DNA from: Lepisosteus oculatus
Taxonomy: Eukaryota > Chordata > Actinopteri > Semionotiformes > Lepisosteidae
NCBI RefSeq assembly: GCF_040954835.1
Contig: NC_090697.1
Coordinates: forward strand, 44,080,788 to 44,144,787
Reading direction: 5' to 3'
DNA length: 64,000 bases
The position numbers were made by a program, and so were the translations under genes. How positions within the stretch are numbered: position 1 is the stretch's first letter; the number at the start of each line of letters is the position of its first letter. Positions 25,801 through 36,940 of this stretch are shown one piece after another. The notes beneath the pieces are model-generated. The model ran no database searches. It saw only the letters and a list, made by a program, of their open reading frames with translations, and was not told the origin of the DNA.

Positions 25801-28800
25801 ATGATTTGGTATGTAATGGCATATATTTGACCATGCTTTTAGAACTAAAAGGCTTAATTTTCCATTACATTAAGAGAGAAATAACCCTTGAAGAATATTA
25901 CTAACTTTCTTGAAGATTAGTAATCAACTGATATTCATTTTTCACTTAGGCTTACTATTTAAAATGTAAAAACACTATGTGCCCAGTTATCTTATCATGT
26001 ATACCTATTGTTGTAAGAAAGACCTGCATTTTAATTGCACTTCAGTACGGAAATACTTTGGTATTTCTATAGGGACATATACAATTTTGATTACTAAAAT
26101 ACCTTGCAGAAATATTCACCCCCTCCCAATGATCCCATTGAATGAATATTTGCTCCTCTTAGTTAATGGAAGTTTAAAGGTCAATTTTCATAATTTTGAA
26201 TCTTTAGCAGACAAATTTGTACTTTGTTTAATCATTTCACCCTCTGTCTTGACAAACTTCATAATACTTGCTGATAAGAAGTAGCCTAATAACATAATAG
26301 TTCAGGTGGGTAGCTGCATCAGCATGCATAGGCTACAATGGAACAAGTAATAGGTTGTGACCCACCTGAAGAAGGCTCCACGACCAAAATTCTGTGTTTT
26401 CTTTCTTCTCTTTTCAGCATGGAATAAAACTATTACTTGTTCCTAATAACATAATGCTGCCACTACCATGCTTGATAGTAGAGATAATGCTAACTCGATG
26501 ATGTGCTGTGTTGGGTTTGTGCCTGCCAGACTTACTCTTTGTACTAAGACTAAAATGTTTCAGATTTATTTTATAGTAAATACAGGGCAATTTTCTGCAG
26601 TTACCAGATATTCTTGACTTATGGACATTTACAACCATCTCAACCATTGGGCTCTGTAGTTATTTTAAAGACATCACTGGCCTCAGAACGGCTTTGATAA
26701 CCAGTTTTATCCATTCCCAGCTACTCAAGACTGGAGAGACAAATTTAATCTAGTAAGGTGGTACAATACACCTTATGCTTCTTAATGATGGACTTCACCA
26801 TGCTCAAAAAGTATTCACTGTCTTGGATTTTTTAAAATATATTTTCATATCCTTATCTTGATCTAAGCCTTTCTACAGCATTACTCCCAAGTTGTTTGGA
26901 AAGCTCCTTGGTTTTCGTGGTCAAAACCTGGCTTGAAAATTCACAATCTGACTAGGACCTTACAGAGAAAGGTGTCATTGTTCTAAATTCACTATTACTA
27001 CTATTATTTTTTACTACTTCTTGTTATTTACTACTATCCAACTAATTGTGTGACTTTTCAAATCAATTTTGTGCATCTGAATTAAGTTAGGTTTGTCTTG
27101 TTATACAAAACAGATTTTAGTTTTTGATTTTTCTTTGCACTTTCTGCTGACACTTTCACCCTTAAAATTGTCCACTTGACACATTAACATTCTGATTAAA
27201 AATAATCTTAAAAATATATGTACATTTGAAATTTGACAAAATGGGACATTTTTGGAGAGCCGCGAGTACTTTAGCAAGGACTGTGTATATACATATTATA
27301 TATGAATCATACATATTGTAACTTTTTCAAAAACTGGATGAGTATAAAACTTCCTGTTGTCACACCTTCCCATATGTAAGCTCTTACACATTATACAGCA
27401 CTCAAGCATTTTGTAGATCACATCAGCAATCCGGAAATACAAACCTAAGGACTTTGAGACTGAGACAATACAAAATGAGACAAAAGCTCTCAATACAAGC
27501 CAGTTTTTTTCTAAATGTAATGCATGCTACCAGACTTGGAAGTTGTATAGTATGTCTGCTCAGTTTGTTTACAGTTGCTTCAGCGTTCTGCTATAAAGAC
27601 ATGCTGGTTAGTTTACCTAGTGTCACTAAAATCATCCCTGTACTCTCATGTAAGTGAGTAGCCTGTGATGGCCTCGCAGCCTGTTTAGGATTTAGTCCTG
27701 GCTTGTACCCTGTGCTTCCAGGATAGGTTCCATGTAGCCACAGCTCTCACAAGGAAAACTTTCTGATAATGGATAGATGTTACCAAAGTAAGCAGATGGT
27801 TGTACAGACCTTAGACTAGATACAGTATGTAGTCTGTGTGTATTGTATTTTCAGAGCTAACCTTTTATTCAAAGTTGTTTGTGCTTCTCTGCATTTATAA
27901 GCCTGCACCTCAAGACTTTTCGCTTTTAAAAACATAACTCACATCATTACTATGTTAATCAATGTATAAACCAGAAAAAAAACACTGGTCAGTCCTCCAA
28001 TCAACAGTGTAGTATAAGTGAAGTAAAGATGAGAGAGAAACTGAAGTTCCTTTGAAAAACACCCACATCATACTTTAGTTCCTACTCTCTAAATTAGTAC
28101 ATTCAATATTTGCGTTAAGTGATCGTATAATTTCAATAGGGAAACATCATACAACCATAGACGTGTGGGAGGAAGAACCCACTTCCCAAAATTTAAGAAT
28201 ATATGGCTGAGATAAACTCAGGCATCGCCTTCTCTTCACTTTTGTATAAATCCTGTAAAATATTAGCCCAGCAAGTGTTCTGGCGCATTTGATCATTTTA
28301 AGACTTAACAAGACATAAGCACTTCCAGTGTCAGGTTATTCATTTATAGGTCAATTTTGATATTTCTTAATCTTAAGTATAAATCAATATTGTAATAACA
28401 TTGAATGCCATAAACATAATGGGACAAAGATTAGTGAGGTGACGTAAGAGTAATAGCGTCGTTATTAGATGGGATCTGTAAAAATACACCTGATTTAGAC
28501 TAAACTGAGACATGACGTTATGAATATTTACTTGGGAAATGTGAATAGAAAATCACTTACTGTCAAGCACTGTTCTTCCAAGAGAACGTTTCTCCAAAGT
28601 GTTCTTGACTTCAGTCATTAACCAAGGCAGGAACCCTGTCTCTACATCTTTGCAAAGACAGTAAAATAAATTAAGGATTGAAGAAGATGCAGTAATAATA
28701 GAATAAAATTTTGGTACACTATGAAAAGACCACATGAAAATATGGTACACTATGAAATATTGGTACACCAGAACTGGTGAACAAAAAGCATCATTAAGAC

Positions 28801-31800
28801 TTTTATTTTTCTAGTTATGCAGATGAAACTTTAACTTTAGCTTCTGATAGATTTACCTCGCTCAACTGGATCATAAAAGTATCCGTGGTCCCGTAGTGAA
28901 GTGTAGACAGAAGGAAGTAGGTCAGCCAGGTAGTGCTGTGCAAATGCTCGAGCTGCAATCTTCTCTGCAGTCTCCTTTTCCAGCCGGAGAATCTCTCTCT
29001 GCTGCTTTATTCTACGCTCCTAAATGGTCGTTGGGACAATTTGTGAGTGCTCCTGCTTTTGAAATCAAGTGTCACAGCAGTCATTATTTTGTTTTTCAAC
29101 TGTTCATAGAATAATGAAAATTATATTCTTGTTGAATAAACTGAATATGTCATCTTCTTTGACAAAACCGAGCATGCGAGATGGGCACCGTATTGCACAT
29201 CCATATACTTATCAACTAAGTGCACCTACTGTACATTATGTGGATTGACTGTTCTAAGTTCAGTCTTTGAAATTGAATTGCTGTGTTAGGTAAATCCTCT
29301 GGGGGCATGGCCCTTCTCCGAGCACCACTGAGGTTGGGCTGCTGATACATGGATAGCTCAATTCACAAAACAATAGTCCTGTAACCAAGAAATTGCAGAA
29401 CTGGCTCATCTGGACCATTTGCTTTTCTTCACATGGCATGTACTGAATGAACTGGTCTTCACTTTTCAGCCCAAAAGAGCATTATATTATAAAAGACAAT
29501 CTCTAATGTGCAATTCTTCACGGGTTCTTTAAGTGGTTATATCAACGCAAAAATTGTCAGCAAAGACAATAAAACTGTGAACTGCAGTGCTACCATTTTG
29601 AAAGTTATTACTGTAAATTATGTTTGAAAGTATCAATGAACCAAATATTATTGTTAGATACTGTAGCAAGCACTATTTCTGTAGTAGCATCTACCTAACA
29701 ACAAATCATTGAACAGGCAGACATTTAGAGTTTTTCCATCAGATGACCTGATGCATTAGTAACAGCTGTCATCTACATTTGCATAATACCGACCTATTCC
29801 AAACATGGACCCCAAATAACTAGCTGTGAAACTAATTTCAGATACTCAGCCTGAATCAATATTTTATCAAATAGAAGACAGTCAAAAGTGTAGCAGATAG
29901 AACTGCCTCTTTGTTCTGAAAAAAGGTTTCAGTGCTGGACTAAATCATAATAGTTAGTATATCAAGGCTCTTGGGTATGCCATTGTGAATATTCCTTGTG
30001 AATACCTTTTCCTCACGGTGCCTTCTCTCCTGCTCTTCCAGTCTCTGAACCTCCACCAGCTCGGCGTTGCGCAGCTCTTCAAAGGCCCGCTGTTGTGCAC
30101 GTAAGTTGGCGAGCTCCTCCTCCTCCATCACCTCCAGTAGGGCCTGCTCTATTGTCTTTCCCACCAGCACCTCCAGGACAGGCTTCACTTCAATATCAAA
30201 GTCAAACAGCTGTGAACAAAGATCAACAGTCACATTCCCTGTAGAAGATTGACAAATCAACTTGTGTGCCCCTTCGGTTACTCCTTCTATTCCAGCTGTC
30301 TCAGGTCCTAATAATTTTCAATGTCTGAATGCCTGAATTCTTCACACTTCCATATTTACTGAAGATAGAGACATTAAGTAAAATAATTCTAAAAACTGAA
30401 AAAAATATTACATTATTGTAATATTCTAAAACAGTTACAAACATATTTATGTAAATAAACATAAAATGTAAATATGCACATATGCAAATATAAATATACA
30501 AACAATAGACTATGTATATATATATGTATATATTTCTGTTTATAATTGGGTTAATTATACAATCAGTTGTGCTAGCTTTTGAATTTGTTGCTGTGTGGAA
30601 CCAGTCATTCAGGAATCCCTAACAATTTGACAGCTCTATTGTAGGATTATTGCAAGTGGTTTACTGGTTGGGTTTGATCACAATTTACTGTCACTTAACA
30701 GCACTGCTGTAGTCTAGTGATGGTGGATGTGTGTAGACCAACCTCCTATTGTGACACACCCAACAGGAACATCCCCAGATATACTTCATCCTCTTTCACT
30801 TAGTTATTTTGAATAAAGCTTGAGAACCTGTACTGTACACATCAAACTTTGCATGCGCAAATATGCAAGCTCACAGTTTTACAATGCTTGTGCTGTCACA
30901 CTTTCTGTTATTTCTTACTCAACTTGTGAAAGGAAAAGTGCAAAAAGTGGAAATTAGATATAATGTTTTCTACAAGAATATCACATCCTTAAATAATATT
31001 CTACTCAATTAAACAAATCAGTTTGCACTGTTATTAGTAATTTGGAGGGATCTAAAATGAATTATTTTTGTTCTCTGAATGGCAATGTGACAGGCAGAGA
31101 GTGTTAGTCAATGCCTAAGAGTCAGATCGCAGTTGGTATGCTCCCTGATAAAGATACCTAGTGGATGAGCCCTCCTTATTCACTGTACTGCGTCTCCTCA
31201 GGTGTGGGAAGTAGCCAATGAAAGAGTGAAAACATGACACCAAGGAGCTCTGAGGGAGAACTCCAGAGAGTATGAGGATTCCCTAATGAGATAGAGATTC
31301 AAGCCACTATGTCAGAGAGCCACAGTGCTAACTGCAGAGGACCAGCTGTTTTATGAGTCAACAGAGAATGAATCAAAAGGACTTCAAAGAAACAGTAAGG
31401 AAAGTTTCTGAATGGCTACAGAAATCTTTCTTTTTCTTTTATGAAAGACACTGTGAATACTCTTAAGACACTCTTAAAGAACTATTAACTGTTTTCAGTT
31501 AAAAGAATTAAGGGCACTACAGCACTGTAACTTTGGCACATTTCGGGTTCCCATCCAATTCCTTACTTTGCATATAACAGAAATTGAAAACTGTCAGTGT
31601 TCTTAGTATATTCATAACAAACCTCTCCTTCCTCTATTTGTGTTGCCACATCCTTTCCTGTTTTAGCTGGGATAAAAAGAGGTGTTGCTGGTTTGTCCAG
31701 GAAGGCATCAGTCTGACATTCCACACTGGACTCTTCAATTTTGTCACTTAGTTCTTCCAGATATAATTCTGAAAATAAGAGAAATGTTTTGCTCTTCGAG

Positions 31801-33020
31801 AGCTCAGATAATTTCAAATTAATGTTTTAATTGAAAAACATAATATCCACATACTTAATTGTTTTAAAAAAATCACTGCATGGTTTTACAATTTTAAACA
31901 TGGTCAGCTGAACTAGAAAGAATGATAAGCCCCAGAAATACACTGGTTTAGCAATGTTACCTGTTTGCACATCTATGTGCTTCCTGCCCTCCACTGGTTC
32001 AGGGGTCCTGGGTCGAAACTGTTCCTTTGCCCTTTTTCTGGCAGTTGTTCTCCTCCTAGCTTCCTGTAGCCTCTGCAGTTCTACAGGGTCAGGCTGGGCT
32101 GTCTTAGAAATCAATAGAACATACCGTGCAAAAGAAATGACATTCATAACTGCACTCTTGTTTGAACTACTGAAATTATACAATCAAAATAAAATACTTC
32201 AAATCGAGCAGATATACTCAGTACTAGTCCTGGAGAACTGCTGTACATTAGGTTTTAAGTCATATCTAATATTTGACCATGAAAAACCTGGACAAAATGG
32301 GATCAGAGCGTCAACAACTTATTCAAATCATTAAGAGTGCAGGGTGTAATGAAAACCAGAAAACACGGTATACCTTTAGACCCCAAAAGCGGATAACAGT
32401 GCACTATAGTTTGACATAGAGAAAAACATTATTGCCATGGCATTAATAAAAATAAATAATTGTAGAAAATTCCAGATACCAATTTGGTAACAAAAACATT
32501 AATCTAATATCACAGCCTCTCTTAATTCCCTGATTTCTATGAAGATATCCATTCATGTTCTAACCACTTTATCCAGTTCAGGGTAGCAGGGGAGCTGGAG
32601 CCTATCCTGGCAAGCAGTGGCTGCAAGGCTGGATACACCCTGGGCAGGACACGAGTCCATCACATGACTCACACAGGCTCACTTATACCAGTGCCAGTCT
32701 TACAGAAGACCCTTCTCTCTGCTACAAAAGAACATTTTGTTTCTATTTAACGAAACAACGTATAGTAATCACAGCAAAGATGAAATTAAGACAACTCCCC
32801 CTTCCTTTATTGAAGTAATAGGAAATATTTTGAATGAGTTTTATATCACTTCGACAAACATAAACGTAAAGACGTAAACAGACATTCCATACTTACAACC
32901 GGCAGTACATGCTGTGCGTAGGTATTCCCTCGGACAACTCGCCGGTCATACATGATGTTACCATACTGAACTTGGCCTTCATTTCTGCAGCATGAAAAGA
33001 GGGAGGTTGGATCAAGATAC

Positions 33021-33069
<49 letters not shown>

Positions 33070-33596
33070 GCATCAGGTAAAGACAATATTTTGTAATCAA
33101 GATTACGTTTCAGTTTTACTTAACTTATATGGCATAATAAAAGGTTCCAAGTCCAAGTTTAAAAGGCCTCCTTAATTTAAAGCCAGTGCATCATAAGCGC
33201 TAATTGTGTTTGATGTTTTTGGGTAAAGACAGTTTAGATTTTGAAACATACTAGTGCAATGTTGCTTTACAATATCGATTAAGGGCAGTAGCAATCACTC
33301 CACTGCCCCGTTTGTCAATCTAATTTAGTCTCTGAACTTCAGCTGGTCCGAAGGAGCCAGTTGTATCATGGCAAAGAAACATGACAAAAACTTTCCGGCC
33401 CCTCGAGATAACTCTGCGAGATAATCAAGATGTAACTGTGAAACTTCAAGGGCGCCACAAACACAGGTGTGTTACAGACTTACTGCTCGGGTGCCGGCTC
33501 CCTATACTTGCTCCGGTTCTGCACTGCTCTGGGACGGCTGGCGAATGTGTAGGTGCCGCTTGCAGACTCCTTTTGCGGCTGTAAAACAGATGTCAT
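22725..33596 (-). CDS. rsph3: Radial spoke head protein 3 (RSPH3), 8 coding exons, 339 aa
   Basis: RSPH3 is the stalk protein of the axonemal radial spoke in motile cilia and flagella, and an A-kinase anchoring protein. Coding exons, in transcript order: 33596-33484, 32984-32897, 32102-31961, 31768-31623, 30209-30006, 29019-28857, 28647-28561, 22801-22725. Every junction is GT-AG, phases agree throughout, and the lengths total 1020 nt (339 codons plus TGA). Family hallmarks are visible: YGNIMYDRRVVRGNTYA (about 45-61), RPRTPEPVEGRKH (about 96-108), ATPLFIPAKTGKDVATQI (about 142-159), VKPVLEVLVGKTIEQ, a charged coiled coil (about 180-252), and an amphipathic helix AARAFAQHYLADLLPSVY at about 253-270, where RSP3 proteins bind the RII subunit. 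The start is the first ATG, with an in-frame stop just upstream. The C-terminus (KSPRLT) is shorter than the acidic mammalian tail as I remember it. Identification rests on recalled family sequence, but agreement along the whole length makes it secure. Confidence 0.96.
23020..23800. repeat. Degenerate tandem repeat, unit roughly 50-70 bp
   Basis: Variants of CACTGGTCTGCTACAA, ACTTCTATAGCC and CAGCTGATCACC recur (about 23047, 23179, 23229, 23289, 23318, 23614, 23638). GC-richer than the flanks. The ORFs across it on both strands are by-products. Confidence 0.5.
24165..24450 (+). mobile_element. Old 5S-type SINE relic in rsph3 intron 7
   Basis: Weak but ordered matches: GATGGGAAACCTCTAAGG, CTGATGAGACATTAAAGATC, GGACGAAAAGCACTATACTG. 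Heavily diverged. Confidence 0.6.
25590..27287 (-). mobile_element. Degraded Tc1-like transposon with nested SINE
   Basis: Terminal-repeat-like CCTTGCAGAAATATTCACCC at 26102 and GCGAGTACTTTAGCAAGGAC near 27262-27281. The interior has the Tc1 antisense signature ATGCTGCCACTACCATGC and GGAAAGCTCCTTGGTTTTC. Similar material at 25600-25740 may be an additional piece. No open frame survives. Confidence 0.65.
26299..26441 (+). mobile_element. 143-bp SINE-like insertion with 14-bp target-site duplication
   Basis: Perfect direct repeats CCTAATAACATAAT at 26285-26298 and 26442-26455. Inside, GGAACAAGTAATAGGTT and AAACTATTACTTGTTCC form an inverted pair, with CCTGAAGAAGGCTCCACG between them. Inserted in the Tc1 relic, so it is younger than that relic. 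Confidence 0.8.
27655..27780 (+). mobile_element. tRNA-headed SINE 3' fragment in rsph3 intron 7
   Basis: CCTGTGATGGCCTCGCAGCC, TGTACCCTGTGCTTCCAGGA, TAATGGATAGATG. Diverged tail half. Confidence 0.65.
28561..28647 (-). CDS. rsph3: rsph3 coding exon 7
   Basis: Codes VETGFLPWLMTEV and GRTVLD, matching the conserved FLPWLM block. Donor A|GTAAGT, phase 1. The intron that follows is about 5.8 kb. Confidence 0.94.
28857..29019 (-). CDS. rsph3: rsph3 coding exon 6
   Basis: Codes the end of the coiled coil and the helix IAARAFAQHYLADLLPSVYT, then RDHGYFYDPVER. This is the conserved A-kinase-anchoring part of RSP3 proteins. Phase 1 donor GAG|GTAAAT. Confidence 0.95.
30006..30209 (-). CDS. rsph3: rsph3 coding exon 5
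   Basis: 68 in-phase codons covering LFDFDIEVKPVLEVLVGKTI and a Glu/Arg-rich coiled coil (ELVEVQRLEEQERRHREEK). Acceptor CACAG|CTG, donor AAG|GTATTC. Confidence 0.95.
30508..30534. repeat. (TA)n-rich microsatellite in rsph3 intron 4
   Basis: Imperfect TATATATATGTATATAT run. Confidence 0.75.
31623..31768 (-). CDS. rsph3: rsph3 coding exon 4
   Basis: Codes LYLEELSDKIEESSVECQTD and TPLFIPAKTGKDVATQIEEG. The donor GAG|GTTTGT is weaker than the others, but the phase and the next exon's LFDFDIEV agree with the family. Confidence 0.92.
31961..32102 (-). CDS. rsph3: rsph3 coding exon 3
   Basis: Codes TAQPDPVELQRLQEARRR followed by RPRTPEPVEGRKHIDVQT. It leaves in phase 1 at CAG|GTAACA. The split Glu codon is completed by the next exon. 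Confidence 0.94.
32541..32700 (-). mobile_element. tRNA-headed SINE fragment in rsph3 intron 2
   Basis: CCATTCATGTTCTAACCACT, GGAGCTGGAGCCTATCCTGG, GGATACACCCTGGGCAGGAC. Tail half only. Confidence 0.75.
32897..32984 (-). CDS. rsph3: rsph3 coding exon 2
   Basis: Codes VQYGNIMYDRRVVRGNTYA, the most diagnostic RSPH3 motif. The acceptor is a pyrimidine run ending CTGCAG, the donor GTAAGT. It enters in phase 2 and leaves in phase 0. Confidence 0.95.
33021..33067. repeat. (ATA)n microsatellite in rsph3 intron 1
   Basis: About 15 perfect ATA units, 37 bp upstream of coding exon 2 in transcript sense. They read as a run of isoleucines in one frame, which is not a gene. It could be the tail of a lost SINE copy. 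Confidence 0.95.
33484..33596 (-). CDS. rsph3: rsph3 coding exon 1
   Basis: Codes MTSVLQPQKE and then GTYTFASRPRAVQNRSKYRE, matching the RSPH3 'TYTYTSRPRA' start region. The donor is CA|GTAAGT, phase 2. It lies in a CpG-bearing stretch, as expected for a promoter-proximal exon. Confidence 0.9.
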
Positions 33597-33710
33597 CCTA
33601 TTTAATGTATTTTTTTTGGCTAACAAAAAAAAAACCAATATAAAACCGTAAGCAAAGAAGAGAGGATTTTAAAATCCAGCTCTCCAACTGCTGCAGTTGG
33701 AAACCCTCCA

Positions 33711-33762
33711 GTGCTTAGCAACCGTATCCAAAATAAACATATTCAGTGAGGACGTCACTTCC
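33711..33762. promoter_or_regulatory. rsph3: Candidate rsph3 promoter: RFX-like, FOX-like and CRE/ETS motifs
   Basis: Within 170 bp upstream of the rsph3 ATG lie GTGCTTAGCAAC (33711-33722, a good RFX half-site with a poor partner half), AAATAAACA (33731-33739, forkhead type) and GACGTCACTTCC (33751-33762, CRE plus ETS). RFX and FOXJ1 drive ciliary genes, so the combination suits RSPH3. Function is inferred. Confidence 0.4.
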
Positions 33763-33764
33763 TC

Positions 33765-35435
33765 CATGCAGTTACCTTGCTGATTCACGAGGATTTGGCT
33801 GCACTTAATGATAGTCACGGGAGTGGTGTCTTATATTGGGTCATATGATTTAGAATAGAAATGTGATTAAAACAGGGTTTAATTATAGCTGACAGTGCAG
33901 AAATAAACGATGCGAGTGTAAACTTTTAAAATGTACAACAGTACACTTTTCATTCCATTGCTAAGGTGAAATATGTGCCGTTGATCCAGGCTATTTCTAT
34001 GTATGTCTGTATTACGTCAAGGCATATTGTACAGTGCTCATAAATAAAATTATATTAGTATTTTTTTAACTATGATGAGAATACACTGTTGACATCCATG
34101 ATTTTTTAAGCATTTGTAAATAGGTACACAGTAGCATAGCATTCCAAACCCCCTGTTCTCTCCCCTTTAACCCTCTAGGATCACACTTTCAAGCCTTTTC
34201 TGTATAAAAACAGGGATAAATCCCTTCCTCTCTCTTTCCCCAGTGGACACCTGCATTTCTATTCTCCTGCGCCATGATCAACACACCCTACAGTTATGAA
34301 AAGGGTGATACAGCTGTCAGAAAGCCTGAAGTAGATGTCTCCAGCCTGTAATTCCCCACACTTCAGTCGTATTGACAGACACGCAACAAACTAGGTTTAT
34401 TATACACTTAAGTGTCTGTGAAGAAGATTTGTTCTCTAACATAATTCCTGATACTTAAACAGTTACTACTATATGGAATCCAATTTCCAACAATGGAAGA
34501 AATTGGAGAGATAGTGTTTTGATGATAAGGATTATTCAGTCATTTTAAATGCTTGTTTTGAATTTTTATACCTTTTGTCTTAAGGCTATAGTGTTAAAAC
34601 ATTGAAAGAATTTACATAATGTTAATTAAATGGTAGGTCCTAAACATATGCCAAGTTGGACAAACTTTCTGCACTATGCAGAATAAAATTAAGAAATATC
34701 ATTCAGAGAGACAGGTCTGATAGTTCATGTATCTTCAAAAAGAAACAAGGTTATTAAAGTAAATAGATATCAGAGAACCTCATTAGTTGGGCAGCACATT
34801 TTTTTGTAATCCTCAATACGTTTTTTCTCCCATTCATTTTTAAAATCAAGTCTAGTAAAGAAAGCCCTTTGTAGCACAATATTGCAGAAAGTTTCTAGAA
34901 AATAATCATTTTAAATGAATGGAAATGGTTCATGTTTTTGTTGAATGCTATTGTATCAAATTATTACTGAGTATTTATCATGCTTGTACAGTGTACCAGT
35001 TCTTTCTTCTAATGTTTTTCTCTGCTGCTGTATGTCAGTGTCCAAAAAAGGAAAAAATAAATAAATGAGAAAGAGAAAATAAACAAAAATACTAAACAAA
35101 AGATTAGATACTACAGAGAAATTTACCACACATGAAAAACAACATGATTTAATTCCAAATTGCAGTTTCAGTTAGCTCGATAAGGCCAAATGGAGCAACC
35201 AAATTTAGATGAAGATCACTGAGACTTTGTCTTAACAATAGGCTGAATGTAATGTACCCTACAATATGTTTATGAACAAAACATCTGAGGTGCATTAAAG
35301 CCATGACCACAAAGAACTGTGTATTGTATTATTTTGAAACAAAGACAGTCTAATCACAGGCTACTGTAGCTTTCCTCCAAAGCTCACAAATATCTGTAAT
35401 CTTATGGAAAATCCTATCATAAAGCACCCAAAATC
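33765..35435. other. rsph3-tagap intergenic region, left part
   Basis: No coding signal or named repeat between the rsph3 promoter and the solo LTR. Confidence 0.5.
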
Positions 35436-35439
35436 CAGT

Positions 35440-35538
35440 TGTAGATTAAACTGACCCAGGGACGCCAAATAATGTAGATTAAGCCGGCCCAGGGACGCCA
35501 AATAATGTAGGGAAAACCGGTTCAGGGACGCCAAATAT
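35440..35538. repeat. 33-bp tandem repeat, three copies, at the LTR 3' end
   Basis: Units 35440-35472, 35473-35505 and 35506-35538 each start TGTAG and contain CAGGGACGCCAAAT. The third has diverged most. Each unit starts with the same bases as the LTR terminus. Confidence 0.93.
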
Positions 35539-36466
35539 GTAATCATAGTGGCTCTCTGAAGGCACCAGTTCTGTAGGGTTTGGGCATTTACTGAGACAAT
35601 TATTAATTGTAGCAGTAAATCACAAAGTTGATTCTTTTGATGGCTTTAGAATCCAACCATGCGACATAACTCAAACAACGCGCACACAGGTACTAATACA
35701 CGAGGATACATTTATTAATACATAGAATATGCCTTAAACTAACAGATCTTATCGAGAGGGTTATCAGAATACAAAAGATATATATTCAGTCAGTTACGAA
35801 GTGTTACACATCAAGAGGACATACGTTCAGTATATCATTCATTAAGACCGTTTCATAAATGAACTTGGTTACAACTTCTACATTAGATACTCAAAACAAG
35901 TACATAACTCTTAGGAATTAAATTGATATCAACTGGTTGGGATAACAATTGAATTCTCGAGCTGTAATGCATTGAAGTTGAATACTCATCCAATCTCTGG
36001 GGATTCAGATCTCCTGCGGGCACAAAGAAACAGTTGCAGGCTGTTGCTGTCCAATCCGCGCTCTCTGGCTCCGTGCCAGGCTGTGCTGTGCGGCTTGTGA
36101 CGGTGCGGTGCTGATGCTCATTGTTGGCTTTAACTAGCAAAGTTTGTCCACAGGAGAAAAGATGACTGTGGGTCCCAGCAAGTCAGGAAGAGGACTGGTT
36201 CGTTCCTGATGAAGAGCTAGTTCTGAATAGTAATTCAGCTGTCCACAGTTCCGACCTGTTCACGAGGCCTGCTGCTGGTTACTCTCTGGCAACCTCAACT
36301 CTAGACTCTTAGAACAAAGGAAAGTTCTGGCACTCGGACACACTGGCCGTTCCGTGGTTGTCCGGGCTGAGTCTCAGGATGGTCAGGAGGCGTGCTGCGA
36401 GAATGTCCTGCCCTTGGGAGCCTTCTGTTCCTGGGCCGTCCTGACCTGGAATTCTCCTTTAGAATT

Positions 36467-36524
36467 GTTGAATCTGAATCTGAATCTGAATCTCAATCTG
36501 AATCTGAATCTGAAACTCAATCTC
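36467..36524. repeat. (TGAATC)n hexamer repeat inside the LTR
   Basis: About nine imperfect TGAATC/TGAAAC/TCAATC units. They produce artefactual Leu-Asn and Ser-Glu runs in translated frames. Confidence 0.9.
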
Positions 36525-36940
36525 TCAGGCTCTCTGTGCTGCCTGTTTTTACCTGGAGGAACTTCAGCTCATTGATTGGCTGAAAGTTCCATGGGCATCA
36601 GAGTCCCACGTGGGTTACTCGGCCCTACCAGTCCCTGATTGGTTGATCAAGGTGAGATATGAGTCACTTACTCCTGACACTTAGGAATGCAATCCAGATG
36701 TCCAACTCGCACTCCCCAGACAGATAGGCGCCAATGGATGACCATTGATCATGATAGCCAGGCTTAGCTAAGTGCATCCCCCTTTGGGAGCTGGTTTCTT
36801 ATCACAAGAAAACATCTTAAATCAGCTTGCATGAATTCTTTGTGGCTGCACCACAGAGATGAACAGAGAAATGGGGCCTCATTTGGGAAGCTCAGAAACA
36901 CTTAACTCTGCCTTATTATTAAGCTTCGCCGCTACACAGT

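Larger units (their letters stand above)
35440..36936 (-). mobile_element. Solo LTR, about 1.5 kb, with 4-bp target-site duplication
   Basis: Ends are TGTAG...CTACA and the insertion is flanked by direct CAGT repeats (35436-35439 and 36937-36940). On the minus strand a TATA box (TATATATC, 35785-35778) precedes AATAAA (35716-35711) by about 65 bp, as in a U3-R-U5 layout, so the LTR reads leftward. There is no internal region or coding sequence, so it is a recombined remnant of an endogenous retrovirus or retrotransposon. Confidence 0.85.

Noticed and set aside
26360..26395. Hammerhead-ribozyme-like CTGAAGA...GAAA pattern
   Set aside because: This copy lacks the GAAA core (it reads CCAAAA), and the stem register does not fit well. 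Too weak to call.
36354..36583. ORFs with Leu-Asn and Ser-Glu repeats
   Set aside because: Produced by a hexamer repeat inside the solo LTR; no independent coding signal.
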